Notes under the pieces: model-generated
Told to the model about the DNA's origin: nothing
Database searches by the model: none
What the model saw: only the letters and a program-made list of their open reading frames with translations
Origin: Psychrobacter sp. WY6
GTDB taxonomy: Bacteria; Pseudomonadota; Gammaproteobacteria; Pseudomonadales; Moraxellaceae
DNA: 64,000 nt
Direction of reading: 5' to 3'
Assembly: GCF_018448495.1 (NCBI RefSeq)
Contig: NZ_CP049902.1
Span: forward strand, 3,286,001 to 3,350,000
Shown: one piece after another, positions 32,876-42,963 of the stretch
Layout: each line of letters begins with the position of its first letter
Position numbering within the stretch: the first letter of the stretch is position 1
Made by a program: the position numbers and the translations under genes

Positions 32876-32912
32876 TAAAAAAGCCCAGTCACTCAATGAA
32901 TGACTGGGCTTT
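32876..32912 (+). terminator. Terminator of purMN
   Basis: AAAAAGCCCAGTCA pairs with TGACTGGGCTTT around CTCAATGAA. It stands between the convergent purN and aldehyde dehydrogenase genes and may serve both. Confidence 0.8.
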
Positions 32913-32967
32913 CTAATAGCTACCTTTAAAATCTTCTAAAGCATATTAATCCCGAAGACGTTAGCTA

Positions 32968-34350
32968 TTATTGACTTTTATGAACATGTAGCCCTTTAAT
33001 ATTTACAAATTCTTTGATACCAAAACCGCCATGCTCGCGACCATGACCTGAGTTTTTCACTCCACCAAATGGCAACGCTGGATTTGCAAGACCATAACCA
33101 TTGATATAGACCATGCCCGTATCAAACTCTTCACGCGCTAGGCGAATGGCTTTGTCTTCGTCTTTAGAGAAGATAGCACCGCCCAAACCGTAGCGACTGT
33201 CATTGGCAATGCGTAATGCATCATCTTGGTCTTTGGCTCGTATTAATGAGGCGACAGGACCAAATAATTCGTCATCATAGGCAGGTTGTCCTTTTTCGAC
33301 ATTCTCCAAGATAGTGGCTGGATAAAAACTGCCTTTACCTTCTGGCAATTGACCACCAACAGCAATCGTTGCGCCTTTTGCCACACTGTCTTCTACTTGC
33401 TCATGCAATTTTTCTTGTAAATCTTTACGGGCTAATGGACCAAGATCAGAGGCATCATCCATCGGATCACCAGATTTAGCGTCTGCAAATTTTTTGACAA
33501 TGCGTTCACGGAAATCATCGTATAAGCTATCAACGACGATAAAGCGCTTAGCGGCGACACAAGTTTCACCATTATTAATGAGACGCGCTTGGGTACAAGT
33601 TTCTACCGCTAACTCTACATCAGCATCTTCTAAGACAATAAAGGCATCGTTTGAGCCTAATTCTAGCACCACCTTTTTAATGGCTTTTGCTGCTTGCTGA
33701 CCCACAATGCTACCAGCGCCGTCGCTACCTGTCAGTGTGACACCGCGCACTTTGTCATGACCGATTAATGCTTCTGATTGGTCGTGATCGATTAAAATCG
33801 TACGGAACAAATCGTTTGGTAACTCTGACTCATGGAAGATTTTTTCGATTAACAAGCCTGAACCAGTCACGTTTGACGCGTGCTTGAGTAAAATACTATT
33901 ACCTGCCATCAGATTTGCGATGGTATAACGGAATACTTGGTAAGCAGGAAAGTTCCATGGCTGCATACCATAAATGACACCGATAGGCTGATAAGTCACA
34001 ATACCTTTCTTCAAGCCTTCAATATCACGTTCATCGTCAACAAGTGCAGTCACCCCTTTTTCTGCGGTATAGTCGCAAATTGCTTTACACAAATCTATTT
34101 CTTGCAAACTCTGACTATAGAGCTTACCACGCTCCTCGGTCATAAGCTTAGACAACTCTTCTTTATACTTGAGCAATGTCTCACCGATAGAATTGATGAC
34201 TTTTGCACGCGCTTCGTGGCTGGTTTTACGCCACTCAGTAAATGCTTGGTGCGAGGATTCAACAATCTTGTTCACCTCATCATTACTCATGTAATTATAT
34301 TCTTTGATCGCTTCACCCGTTGCTGGGTTTATAGTAGTAATATCTGCCAT
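32968..34350 (-). CDS. NAD-dependent succinate-semialdehyde dehydrogenase-like enzyme
   Basis: An intact 460-residue aldehyde dehydrogenase. QPWNFPAYQVFRY binds cofactor, Glu in VVLELGSNDAF is the general base and Cys in NNGETCVAAKRFI the nucleophile; GLANPALPFGGVKNSGHGRE ends the catalytic domain. The LELGSND variant and the short N-terminus are typical of the Sad/YneI branch that oxidises succinate semialdehyde to succinate. No GABA transaminase gene is adjacent, so the physiological aldehyde is uncertain. Confidence 0.87.
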   Translation of the reverse strand: MADITTINPATGEAIKEYNYMSNDEVNKIVESSHQAFTEWRKTSHEARAKVINSIGETLLKYKEELSKLMTEERGKLYSQSLQEIDLCKAICDYTAEKGVTALVDDERDIEGLKKGIVTYQPIGVIYGMQPWNFPAYQVFRYTIANLMAGNSILLKHASNVTGSGLLIEKIFHESELPNDLFRTILIDHDQSEALIGHDKVRGVTLTGSDGAGSIVGQQAAKAIKKVVLELGSNDAFIVLEDADVELAVETCTQARLINNGETCVAAKRFIVVDSLYDDFRERIVKKFADAKSGDPMDDASDLGPLARKDLQEKLHEQVEDSVAKGATIAVGGQLPEGKGSFYPATILENVEKGQPAYDDELFGPVASLIRAKDQDDALRIANDSRYGLGGAIFSKDEDKAIRLAREEFDTGMVYINGYGLANPALPFGGVKNSGHGREHGGFGIKEFVNIKGLHVHKSQ

Positions 34351-34411
34351 GATTATTATCCTTATTTATTAAACTATTTTATTGGTTTAAAATTGATCGC
34401 TTCAATATCTG

Positions 34412-34450
34412 AAACCTTAGAAACACATAAACCTTAGAAACACATAAACC
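34412..34450. repeat. 17-bp tandem direct repeat upstream of the aldehyde dehydrogenase
   Basis: AAACCTTAGAAACACAT occurs twice in a row (34412-34428 and 34429-34445), with AAACC starting a third copy. It lies about 60-100 bases before the start codon, where a regulator could bind; equally it may be a recent slippage duplication. Confidence 0.8.
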
Positions 34451-34702
34451 AAGAATGGTCATTTTTATAAACGCATCTGGTTAGATTGAACAACTTCATC
34501 AACGATCTTATGAAATCCGATACTGTCGTATAACTTAACAATAGGCTATGTATTTGTCTTTTTTCTTAAGTGGGATTTATCATAGCAAATGTACAACGAG
34601 TAGTTTTACAAGTTATAAAGAAGTGTTCGTAAGATGTTAAGAATGTGACTGACCGATTTATTAGGTCAAAATCTTGGACGAGATTTTTCAGTAAAACGCC
34701 AA

Positions 34703-34729
34703 TAAAAAACCAGCGCTTGGGCTGGTTTA
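34703..34729 (-). terminator. Terminator of the LysR gene
   Basis: On the minus strand AAACCAGC pairs with GCTGGTTT around CCAAGC and is followed by TTTATT. It lies about 35 bases after the LysR stop. Confidence 0.72.
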
Positions 34730-34763
34730 ATAAATAAGCAATCGATAACCAAAAACAAATGGC

Positions 34764-35753
34764 TTAAAACAAATGATTCATCACAGGAATTTCTTGGGGT
34801 GGATTCTCTTCTTCGTCAACAATTTGACGAGCCACATGCATGATAAGCTGACGCAACCAACGATGGGCGGGATGATGCTGCAACAAAGGCGACCACGCCA
34901 TCGTTAGCTCAAATTCAGGGATAAAAAATGGTGGCTCGACCATCATGATACTATCGTTATTAGCCTGCATTTTTGCCACACGCGTAGGCAAAGTTGCGAC
35001 CAAATCTTTATTGGCTGCGAGCATGGCTGGCATTTGATAGTGGCGGGTAAAAACACTGATTTGACGTTTTTGACCTAAACGTTGCAGTGCTTGATCAATT
35101 GAACCTAGGCCACCAGATTTTTCTGGATTGACACCAAATCCCACACCCATACCAGTTTTAGACACCCAAACGTGCTGCGCCTTAAGATAATTTTTTAGAT
35201 TAAAGCGATGAGCATAGGGACTGTCAGAGGACAGTAGGCAGCTAAAGGTATCACGCCAGACCAAAACTTGGTGGAAACTTTGCGGAATTTCATTAAAGCG
35301 GTTGATCGCCAAATCCACTCGCCCCTGCTCCATATCACGATATGAGACGTCCGATGGCGTTAAGAAGTCCAAGATGACATTTGGTGCCTCTGAGCGCAAT
35401 GCTTTGACCAATTTTGGTACCAATGTCGCTTCAGCATAGTCTGAGGTCATGATACGAAAAACGCGCGAGGTACTATAAGGGCGAAACTCGGTACGTGGCT
35501 CAAGCACTTGCGTCAAATCTGCCAGTATCTCACGAATGCGTGGTTGCAGCTCAAGCGCACGCTCAGTTGGCGTCATGCCTTCGGATGAGCGTACCAGCAA
35601 TGGATCATTAAATAGCTTACGTAGCCGGCGCAAAATATTACTCATCGCAGGTTGGGTAATGCCAAGCTGCTCAGCTGCACGAGTGACGTTTTTTTCTCGT
35701 AACAACACATCTAGATGTACCAATAAATTTAAATCTACCCGCTGCAAATTCAT
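34764..35753 (-). CDS. LysR-family transcriptional regulator
   Basis: An intact protein of 329 residues. The winged helix-turn-helix is residues 1-60 (LNLLVHLDVLLREKNVTRAA, then LGITQPAMSNILRRLRKLFN), with the effector-binding domain from about residue 95 (RVFRIMTSDYAEATLVPKLV). The sequence style resembles the NahR/LinR/NodD branch (LNLLVHLDVLL, PAMSNILRRLR). It is divergent from isocitrate lyase across a 690-bp region, and upstream of the aldehyde dehydrogenase; either could be its target. The effector is unknown. Confidence 0.88.
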   Translation of the reverse strand: MNLQRVDLNLLVHLDVLLREKNVTRAAEQLGITQPAMSNILRRLRKLFNDPLLVRSSEGMTPTERALELQPRIREILADLTQVLEPRTEFRPYSTSRVFRIMTSDYAEATLVPKLVKALRSEAPNVILDFLTPSDVSYRDMEQGRVDLAINRFNEIPQSFHQVLVWRDTFSCLLSSDSPYAHRFNLKNYLKAQHVWVSKTGMGVGFGVNPEKSGGLGSIDQALQRLGQKRQISVFTRHYQMPAMLAANKDLVATLPTRVAKMQANNDSIMMVEPPFFIPEFELTMAWSPLLQHHPAHRWLRQLIMHVARQIVDEEENPPQEIPVMNHLF

Positions 35754-36443
35754 ATATGTCTCTTTACCTTAAAATAAATACCACTACAAACGCGGCGTTT
35801 TTTGCCCTGTTATTAGTATAAATCATCTATAACAGCATGAAATAAGGACAATTTTATATTAATTATTTTGATATACGCTTATTATAACTGAAATAATTCA
35901 CCATAAGTCATTGTTTTATATATACTATCATAAAATTAAATACCCAAGATAATAATCATAAACTAGATAAATCAAGGCAACCTAGCTATAGTGGCTAGCA
36001 AGCGCTTAATCAGTCCTTGTCTTTAATGTTAGGCAGTCGCCGTGCGTTTTGATGGATTGACGACCACAGGTATTTTATCGCATTTTCATGCGGAAATACG
36101 GACATAACATTTATTACGCAAACTTAATTTTTTGCTCTCATTTATTTTTAAGCTTGAATTAGTAGTTGGCACTTTTTAAGGCAATAAGCACTTTAACAGT
36201 TAAAAAGACTTATAAAAAAGCGCATTCAACCTAAAACGGAAGACCTAATAATAAAAGCTGACCAATTCGACAGGTTTTATTTGCTTTTATCATAATTTTC
36301 TTATAGTTTAGTAGAGATTGCTAACGCATAAGGTTTATATTTTAGATTTTCACTTCTGCCAGCATCTTTCTACATATATCAAAATTACCTCAATACTTGT
36401 AATTTTCTAAGTTACTAATTTTCACCACCCCAAGGAGACATAG
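35754..36443. other. 690-bp divergent regulatory region between the LysR gene and aceA
   Basis: A+T-rich, with no gene on either strand that I can support. It should hold the promoters of aceA and lysR and their operators. I see no strong -35/-10 pair or unmistakable LysR-type box, though several A/T palindromes occur around 35870-35910. Confidence 0.5.
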
Positions 36444-38029
36444 ATGTCAACTGCATATAAATCAGCGATCGACTTAGTACGTGAATTAAAGCAAAAGCAC
36501 GGTAACTGGCAGAATATCAGCGAAACCGATGCGGCACGTATGATGTCACAAAACCGTTTTAAAACGGGCTTAGATATCGCCAAATATACTGCAAAAATCA
36601 TGCGTCAAGACATGGAAGACTATGACAATGATACGTCTCAGTACACGCAGTCTTTAGGTGCATGGCATGGTTTTGTGGCTCAACAAACCATGTACGCTAA
36701 GAAAAAATATTTCGGTACAACAGCTAAAACTTACATCTACCTATCAGGTTGGATGGTTGCAGCCCTTCGCTCTGAGTTTGGTCCTCTTCCTGACCAATCT
36801 ATGCACGAAAAAACCTCTGTACCTAAGCTAATCGAAGAAATCTACACCTTCTTACGTCAAGCTGATGCTAAAGTATTGAACGACTACTTCCGTGAGCTAA
36901 ACGCTGCAGAAGAAGCGGGTAAAGATACCTCAGCCATCCTAGAAAAATCGAAAACTTTGATTCACATGTTGTGCCAATCATTGCTGACATCGATGCAGGT
37001 TTCGGTAACGAAGAAGCCACTTACTTGCTAACTAAGCAAATGATCGAAGCTGGTGCTTGTGCTATTCAGGTTGAAAACCAAGTATCTGACGCGAAGCAAT
37101 GTGGTCACCAAGCGGGTAAAGTCACTGTACCGCATGAAGACTATATCGCAAAAATCAACGCTATTCGTTATGCATTCTTAGAGCTTGGTGTTGAAGACGG
37201 CGTTATCGTTGCTCGTACTGACTCTGAAGGCGCGTCACTAACGCAAAAAATCCCAGTATCAAATGAGCCAGGCGACCTTGCTTCTCAGTACATCGATTTT
37301 ATCGAGATGGAAGAAGTCACGCTAGAAAACGCCAAAGAGAACGACAGCTTGCTTAAGCATAACGGCAAACTAGTACGTCCAGTTCGTCTTCAAAATGGTC
37401 TATATCAATTCCGTGAAGAAACGAACATCGACCGTGTCGTACTTGACTGTGTAACGGCTCTAGAAAATGGCGCGGATCTACTATGGATCGAAACACCGAC
37501 TCCAGACGTCGCACACATCAAAATGATGGTTGATCGTATTAAAGAGCAACAGCCAAAAGCCAAGCTTGTATACAACAACAGCCCATCATTCAACTGGACA
37601 CTGAACTTCCGTAAGCAAATCATCGCTCAGTGGGAAGAAGAAGGCAAAGACCTATCTGCCTACAATAAAGATGACTTGATGAGTGCTGATTACGATGGTA
37701 CTGAACTTGATACCGCAGCTGACGAAGCGGCTAGAAACTTCCAACGTGATGCGTCACGTGAAGCAGGTGTATTCCATCACTTAATCACGCTACCTACTTA
37801 TCACACCACTGCGCTTAGCGTGCATGAGCTTGCTAAAGGCTACTTCGGTGAAGATGGTATGCTTGCTTATGCTGCTGGCGTACAACGTAAAGAAATCCGT
37901 GAAGGCATCGCTTGTGTGAAGCACCAAGCAATGGCTGGTTCTGACCTTGGCGATGATCACAAAGAGATCTTCTCTGGTGAAAATGCCCTTAAAGCTGGCG
38001 GCGGCAAGAACACAATGAACCAGTTCTAA
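36444..38029 (+). CDS. aceA: Isocitrate lyase (frame broken once)
   Basis: About 528 codons, the large class of isocitrate lyase found in Pseudomonas and relatives. The start follows CAAGGAGACATAG. YLSGWMVAALRSEFGPLPDQ, then DIDAGFGNEEATYLL and the catalytic loop DAKQCGHQAGK identify it. At about 36943-36948 one A is missing; restoring it gives LEKIENFDSHVVPIIADIDA. It cleaves isocitrate to glyoxylate and succinate, the first glyoxylate-shunt step. The partner malate synthase is at 61-63 kb, so the two are not in one operon. Confidence 0.95.
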
Positions 38030-38074
38030 TAACCGACCACTTATAAGTATATCTCGTAAGTACCAGTTATAGAG

Positions 38075-38106
38075 AAAGCCGTCCTATCTTGTAGGGCGGC
38101 TTTTTT
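38075..38106 (+). terminator. Terminator of aceA
   Basis: AAAGCCGTCCTA pairs with TAGGGCGGCTTT (one G-T pair) and a T-run follows. Confidence 0.85.
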
Positions 38107-38166
38107 ATGTCTGCTTATTTGCACTCTATTATTGTAAGATTTTGAGCATTGTGAGCTTGTTAATTC

Positions 38167-39483
38167 TTAATTTGAGTGGTTATTATCCTTACTATCAACC
38201 TCTTTCATATTATTGCTATTATCCTCTTCCTGACTACTCTTTATACCGACTGAATCGTGACTTTTTGGATTTTCACCCATCAGCTCACGCTTCATATTTT
38301 TTATACGGGGATCATGTTTAAAAAATCTACGATAGATTGCTTTTATCATTCTGTAAATTAGATAAAAAATACCGCCAAGTATAAGCAGCCACCACAGTTG
38401 TATTAATCCAAGCGCTACTGATCTAAGTATCTCCCAGCCATCTTTAAATGCTTGACTCACTTGACTACTAAAACTTGGCTGCTCAGCTTCTAATAGCACA
38501 TCTAGATTTTGTGTGGTTTCTTTATAACTGATATCTGGCTGCATAAAGGTCAGGTTAATGGTGCTATATTGAACTTTATCAGCGATAGCCAGTTGCTCAA
38601 GCTTGGCAAGCTCTTGCTGACGACGCGCCGCATAAGTTGCGGTAATAGCATCAACATTGCTGCCTTGGTCTTTATCATTTTTACTACTCAGGCGTTCTTG
38701 GCTAAGCTCGCTTGCCATATCACTATTTAGCTGGCTCGCTAGCTGTTCACGATAAATATCTAATGTCACATCTTGAGCACTAAACTGCTGCCCATTTAAA
38801 AATGCGACTTGCTGTTGTAATTGCGCTAGGAACTTACTGACATTGGCGCGAGGAATACGAACCGTCATGTCAGCTTGACGAGTGTAGGTTGTAATCGTGA
38901 TATCTTTATTGCCTTGTACAAAGGTTCGACTATCACGTGGATGATTGCTAATATTGCTAAGTGCCACATAACCAGCCTGTTGCCGTGTCAAACTCTCAAT
39001 AGCATCACTAGTTTTGACAACATCTTCAACTTTAAAATCAGCACTGGCAGTTATCAATAGCGCTTTGCCAGCAATTTTAATGTCTGCTGCCTGACTACCA
39101 AGGGTCTGTTCACTAGTGCTCGATAGGTTTGCAACCTCTAAGCCATTGGATGCATTGTCGACTGCGGCATCTGACATGATGCCAGCCATCTCCCCTTCTG
39201 TAGCGTCTGCAACTTCTTCGGTTGCCACTGCTGTCAGATCTGCGCTGCTTTCTGCATATTCAGAAGAGCTATCGCAGCCGCCTATCAATAACACAGACCC
39301 AAGCATTATTGGTAGACATAAAACTGATGGAAACAAGGCTTTAGGCAGTAATATCGAATGAGACTGCTGAGTGTCATACTTCTTTTGATTGCATTGCGTC
39401 ATTATTTTATAATCCGGCATTTTATGAGATATGGTAAACATATTGGATAAAAATATTTTAGCTTTTATTATAAAGCCAACCAC
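38167..39483 (-). CDS. DUF4349 lipoprotein
   Basis: As an open frame it has 438 residues from a GTG at 39483 preceded by AGGA; ATG at 39402 (MTQCNQKK) is a plausible shorter start. The lipobox LLIGGC lies at about residues 65-70, unusually far in. An Asp/Ser-rich linker leads to a DUF4349 region (KALLITASADFKVEDVVKTS, TVRIPRANVSKFLAQLQQ, then a coiled coil and STINLTFMQPD). A membrane helix near LIQLWWLLILGGIFYLIYRM and a basic tail follow. Thus the protein is probably held at both ends. The function is unknown. Confidence 0.75.
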   Translation of the reverse strand: MVGFIIKAKIFLSNMFTISHKMPDYKIMTQCNQKKYDTQQSHSILLPKALFPSVLCLPIMLGSVLLIGGCDSSSEYAESSADLTAVATEEVADATEGEMAGIMSDAAVDNASNGLEVANLSSTSEQTLGSQAADIKIAGKALLITASADFKVEDVVKTSDAIESLTRQQAGYVALSNISNHPRDSRTFVQGNKDITITTYTRQADMTVRIPRANVSKFLAQLQQQVAFLNGQQFSAQDVTLDIYREQLASQLNSDMASELSQERLSSKNDKDQGSNVDAITATYAARRQQELAKLEQLAIADKVQYSTINLTFMQPDISYKETTQNLDVLLEAEQPSFSSQVSQAFKDGWEILRSVALGLIQLWWLLILGGIFYLIYRMIKAIYRRFFKHDPRIKNMKRELMGENPKSHDSVGIKSSQEEDNSNNMKEVDSKDNNHSN

Positions 39484-39652
39484 TTTATCCTACTTTTGTT
39501 TAATAATTAACGTTAATTATAATGATTACTTACTAAAAGTATATCTCTAATATTGGCTCAAATTATTTATAGAAAAAATTTTGCTTGTTATTCGCCGATA
39601 GCTTTCATACGATGGTAGTCATTCAAATTTATTAAAATAATCGGGAGCCATC

Positions 39653-41358
39653 ATGCAAGAGATAGAGCTAAAGTTTTTGGTACCAGAGTCGCGACTGAAA
39701 GGTTTAATGCGCCAAGTACGAGTCAAGTCTTCTGAGGTGACACAACTGGCTGCCCATTATTATGATACTCCAGACCAACAGCTTGCAGAGGCAGGCATTG
39801 GCTTGCGTATCCGTAAAGAAGGCGATGCTTGGGTACAGACCATCAAAGCGGGCGGCGATGGCATTGCAGCACGCCTAGAGCATAATGCGGTACTGGATAA
39901 TGAACAAGTACAAGCGATGCTCGATAATAATACGCTCATGCCTGATTTAACCATTTATAAAAACACCTCTGTCGCCCCTGCCCTGGCTGAATTTAAGCTA
40001 AAAAAACTGGCTAAAAATCTCACACGGTTATATGTGACCGATGTAGAGCGCACCACACGATTGCTAGTGGATGATAGTGGCAGTGATGGTGATGCAAATA
40101 ACCATGTCGAGATGGCGTACGATTATGGAGAAATTATTCACGGTAATGATGATACTCAGCGTGATGCTATTCAAGAGATTGAGTTTGAGCTGATATCAGG
40201 AGATATCGATTTTTTATTTGCAACCGCCAAAACTTGGTGTAAGCGCTACAAGCTTTGTTTGTCTACGGTGACAAAAGCTGAGCGCGGTGGTTTACTCATC
40301 ACAGAACAGCAGCATAGTCCAGCTGTCCACGCTGTCCTTGACCAGCTAAATATCGATAAAAAAATCAGCATGCCTGCTTTTGTGCGCGCAGCGGTACATA
40401 ACTGTCTTTTGCAAATACTGCCCAATAGCAGCGCTATCGTCGCTGGCAGCGAAGAGGACGACCATGCATTACAACTATACATTGGTATTACCCGCTTGCA
40501 AGCTGCCCTACAAGCATTTGCCAGCTATTCTGACGAAATCAATCCAGACTGGCTGCCAATACTAAAACAAACAGCCACGTTATTGAATGAATATCGAGAG
40601 CTTGCCCATCTTGCCTCACATATAGAGCCTAACTTACAGCAGCATGGTGCACCTACTGTCGATTGGGCAACAGATATGGATGCGCTGAAGATTACTCCGA
40701 AAGATGCCATCAGTGCCAACGATTTTCAGATGACCTTACTTGAGCTGATCGCCTTTACCATGAGCGACCCAAGCCTTGAACCGCAAGCTAATCAACTCGC
40801 CATCGATAAACTGGCAAAAACCTTATCCAAACAGCAGGCAAAGCTTGGCAAGGCAGTACAAGAGCTACAGAGTAAAAAAGACGTTGGCTCAGATAACATT
40901 AATATAGAAAGCAATGATTTAAAAGATGATGATTTACAAAGTGTTGACTTAGACGATAGTGACTTAGAAAACGTAGATTCAAAAAGTGATGATATAGAAA
41001 ATATTGATCTAGACGATAATAATGCAGAGCATGAGCTGCATGAGCTGCATGAGCTGCATGAGCAGTTAACCCCCTTACTTTATATCAGTGAGTTTGCTAC
41101 GCCATTATTAGATAAGAAAAAGTCAAAAAAAAAAAATCCAAGAAGGAAAGTAAACGCTGGCTAAAATACTTAGCAAAAACGCAAAAGACTTTGAATAAAT
41201 ACCATAATCATAAAATGTACCAACAGCGCTATCAGTTAAAATCAGAGACAGATAGCAGTGCGTTGTATGGCGCTGGGTGGTTTGCAGCCATGCTAACAAG
41301 AGATCATAAGCGCACAGAAAAACGCTTGGCGAAAGTGATAGATAGCTCGATATTTTAG
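39653..41358 (+). CDS. CYTH-CHAD domain protein (frame broken in a 12-A run)
   Basis: About 568 codons. Residues 1-190 are a CYTH triphosphate-tunnel domain (EIELKFLVPESRL is the ExExK signature, with GLRIRKEGDAWVQTIK). The CHAD domain follows (ALQLYIGITRLQAALQAF), interrupted by an acidic low-complexity segment with (HEL) repeats. The frame breaks in the A-run at 41125-41136; one more A gives a lysine-rich stretch, then KESKRWLKYLAKTQKTLNKY and LYGAGWFAAML, the end of a CHAD domain, stopping at 41358. CYTH enzymes hydrolyse tripolyphosphate or related compounds; CHAD binds polyphosphate. The start follows GGGAGCC. Confidence 0.85.
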
Positions 41359-41400
41359 TAGAAATACTAATATCATCATGAACCAAGCCAAGCCTAGGAT

Positions 41401-41436
41401 AAAAAAGACAGCTCATTTTATGAGCTGTCTTTTTTA
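41401..41436. terminator. Bidirectional terminator
   Basis: AAAAAAGACAGCTCAT pairs with ATGAGCTGTCTTTTTT, serving the convergent CYTH-CHAD and nitroreductase genes. Confidence 0.87.
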
Positions 41437-41450
41437 TAAACTTAGCACTT

Positions 41451-42066
41451 TTATAAACCTAACACTTTCATACGCTCACTAACTGGCTGATACGTTTTCT
41501 CGCCAGCAGGCGCAACAATGTTGCCAAATGGCATTTGTGCCACCAATTCCCAACTATCTGGGATAGCATAAGCCTTAGCGGCATCTTCATCCACAAGCGG
41601 ATTGTAGTGCTGTAGGTTGGCACCAACATTTAAAGTACGTAGCTCTGTCCACATCGCATACTGATGCATGGCTGAGGTTTGCTGAGCCCAAACTGGAAAT
41701 CTATCTGCATATAACGCAAACTGCTCTTGCAATGACTCAGTCACGTTTTTATCTTCATAAAACAGCACTGTACCCGCTGCCGCACGGAAGCCGTCTAACT
41801 TTTGCTTAGTCCCAGAAAAGTCGCCATCGCCGACGGCTGCACGCAGTTTTTTCTTCAGCGATATCCCACAATTTCTGGTGCTCGGCACCAAACAGTACGA
41901 CCAATCGCGAAGATTGTGAATTAAAAGCAGAAGGCGTATGCAATAAAACACGCTCTGCCATATTGACAATCGCTTGTGGCTCTACTGGTAGCTCGTTGCC
42001 CAATGCATATATTGAACGGCGTTCATCAAAGGCTTGTTGTAAAGTGACTAGGCTTTCTTTAGACAT
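41451..42066 (-). CDS. Nitroreductase-family protein (frame broken once)
   Basis: About 205 codons from ATG 42066, preceded by AAGGATAA. RRSIYALGNELPV and VLLHTPSAFNSQSSRLVVLFG match the FMN-binding start of the Frm2/Hbn1-like nitroreductases; YAMWTELRTLNVGANLQHYN and a final PVSERMKVLGL follow. At about 41840-41845 there is one A too many; without it EEKLRAAVGDGDFSGTKQKL is read through. It likely reduces nitro or quinone compounds with NAD(P)H; the natural substrate is unknown. Confidence 0.87.
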
Positions 42067-42231
42067 CAATATTATCCTTATAATTATCATAAAATATAGG
42101 TCAAACGAGCCATACTAGGCATGACAAGTTGATCATTCATAAGCAAACTATTATATCAATATACTAAATAATATCTAGACTCTATAAAGTTTTATTTATC
42201 AATTACTCTATGAATTATTCTGTTTTACTTA

Positions 42232-42283
42232 GGACGTGTCCTGATCCTGAACAAAAGTACCTAAATGGGCTAAGAATGGTTAA
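42232..42283. repeat. Diverged end of the MITE-like repeat, inverted
   Basis: GGACGTGTCCTGA followed at the same distance by CTAAATGGGCTAAGAATGG is the reverse complement of the right end of the 773-942 element, with several substitutions. It ends on the stop codon of the L,D-transpeptidase gene, so it may have altered that gene's 3' end. Confidence 0.6.
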
Positions 42284-42819
42284 TGAGCAACAATCGTCAC
42301 CGATATGCCCTCTGCAATTTGGTCGAACAATTCAATAATATCCTCATTACGCATACGTATACAGCCATGCGAGAGTGGCACACCCATCGGTTCACTGTCT
42401 GGCGTACCATGAATATAAATATAACGCTGATAAGTATCACAGCCACCTTGACTATTACTGCCTTTATTAAAGCCCTCTTCCACACCACTTAGCCAAAGAA
42501 TACGGCTTAATATCCAATCGCGTTCAGAATGTCGTTCACCAAGCTCAGCACTATATCTCTCGCCCGTAGGGACGCGTCCAATGAACACGGCATTTATGGG
42601 TTCATTTGCGCCAATTTTTTTGGCGATAAAGTGTTTGCCAAGAGGTGTGCAGCCGCTATCTTGCTGACTACCTATGCCATTTTTGGCGGTAGATACCGTA
42701 TATTGAGTAATTTCTTTATCGTGTTGGTAGAGCGTTAATGTTTGCTTAGCAATATTAACCACCAACTGCACATCAGAACTTTCGTTATTTTTCTCGTTAT
42801 AGCTTTCGTGATTTTTCAT
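42280..42819 (-). CDS. L,D-transpeptidase (YkuD) domain protein
   Basis: An intact protein of 179 residues. VQLVVNIAKQTLTLYQHDKE begins the YkuD domain and YIHGTPDSEPMGVPLSHGCI with RM carries the catalytic His and Cys (HG...SHGCIRM). These enzymes make 3-3 peptidoglycan cross-links or attach lipoproteins. No signal peptide is visible after MKNHESYNEKNNESSD, so either the true start lies further upstream or the protein is cytoplasmic. The gene's stop codon falls in a repeat remnant. Confidence 0.85.
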   Translation of the reverse strand: MKNHESYNEKNNESSDVQLVVNIAKQTLTLYQHDKEITQYTVSTAKNGIGSQQDSGCTPLGKHFIAKKIGANEPINAVFIGRVPTGERYSAELGERHSERDWILSRILWLSGVEEGFNKGSNSQGGCDTYQRYIYIHGTPDSEPMGVPLSHGCIRMRNEDIIELFDQIAEGISVTIVAH

Positions 42820-42963
42820 AGAATGTTTCCAACGGTCATTTACCCAGTAGATATCATTATTGACCGCGTGATAAGTAAGTGGATTGTTTTTCTATTATTA
42901 AGGGATTGTATCAAGGCTTTTGGCACCGTAATATAGGGGCACACTTTTTGATGCTAGCAGATT

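Larger units (their letters stand above)
34351..34763. other. 413-bp intergenic region
   Basis: Upstream of the aldehyde dehydrogenase and downstream of the LysR gene (both minus). It holds a 17-bp tandem repeat (34412-34445) and the LysR terminator (34703-34729). No gene seen. Confidence 0.5.

Noticed and set aside
41123..41416. 97-codon minus-strand frame
   Set aside because: It lies opposite the repaired C-terminus of the CYTH-CHAD protein and spans a terminator.
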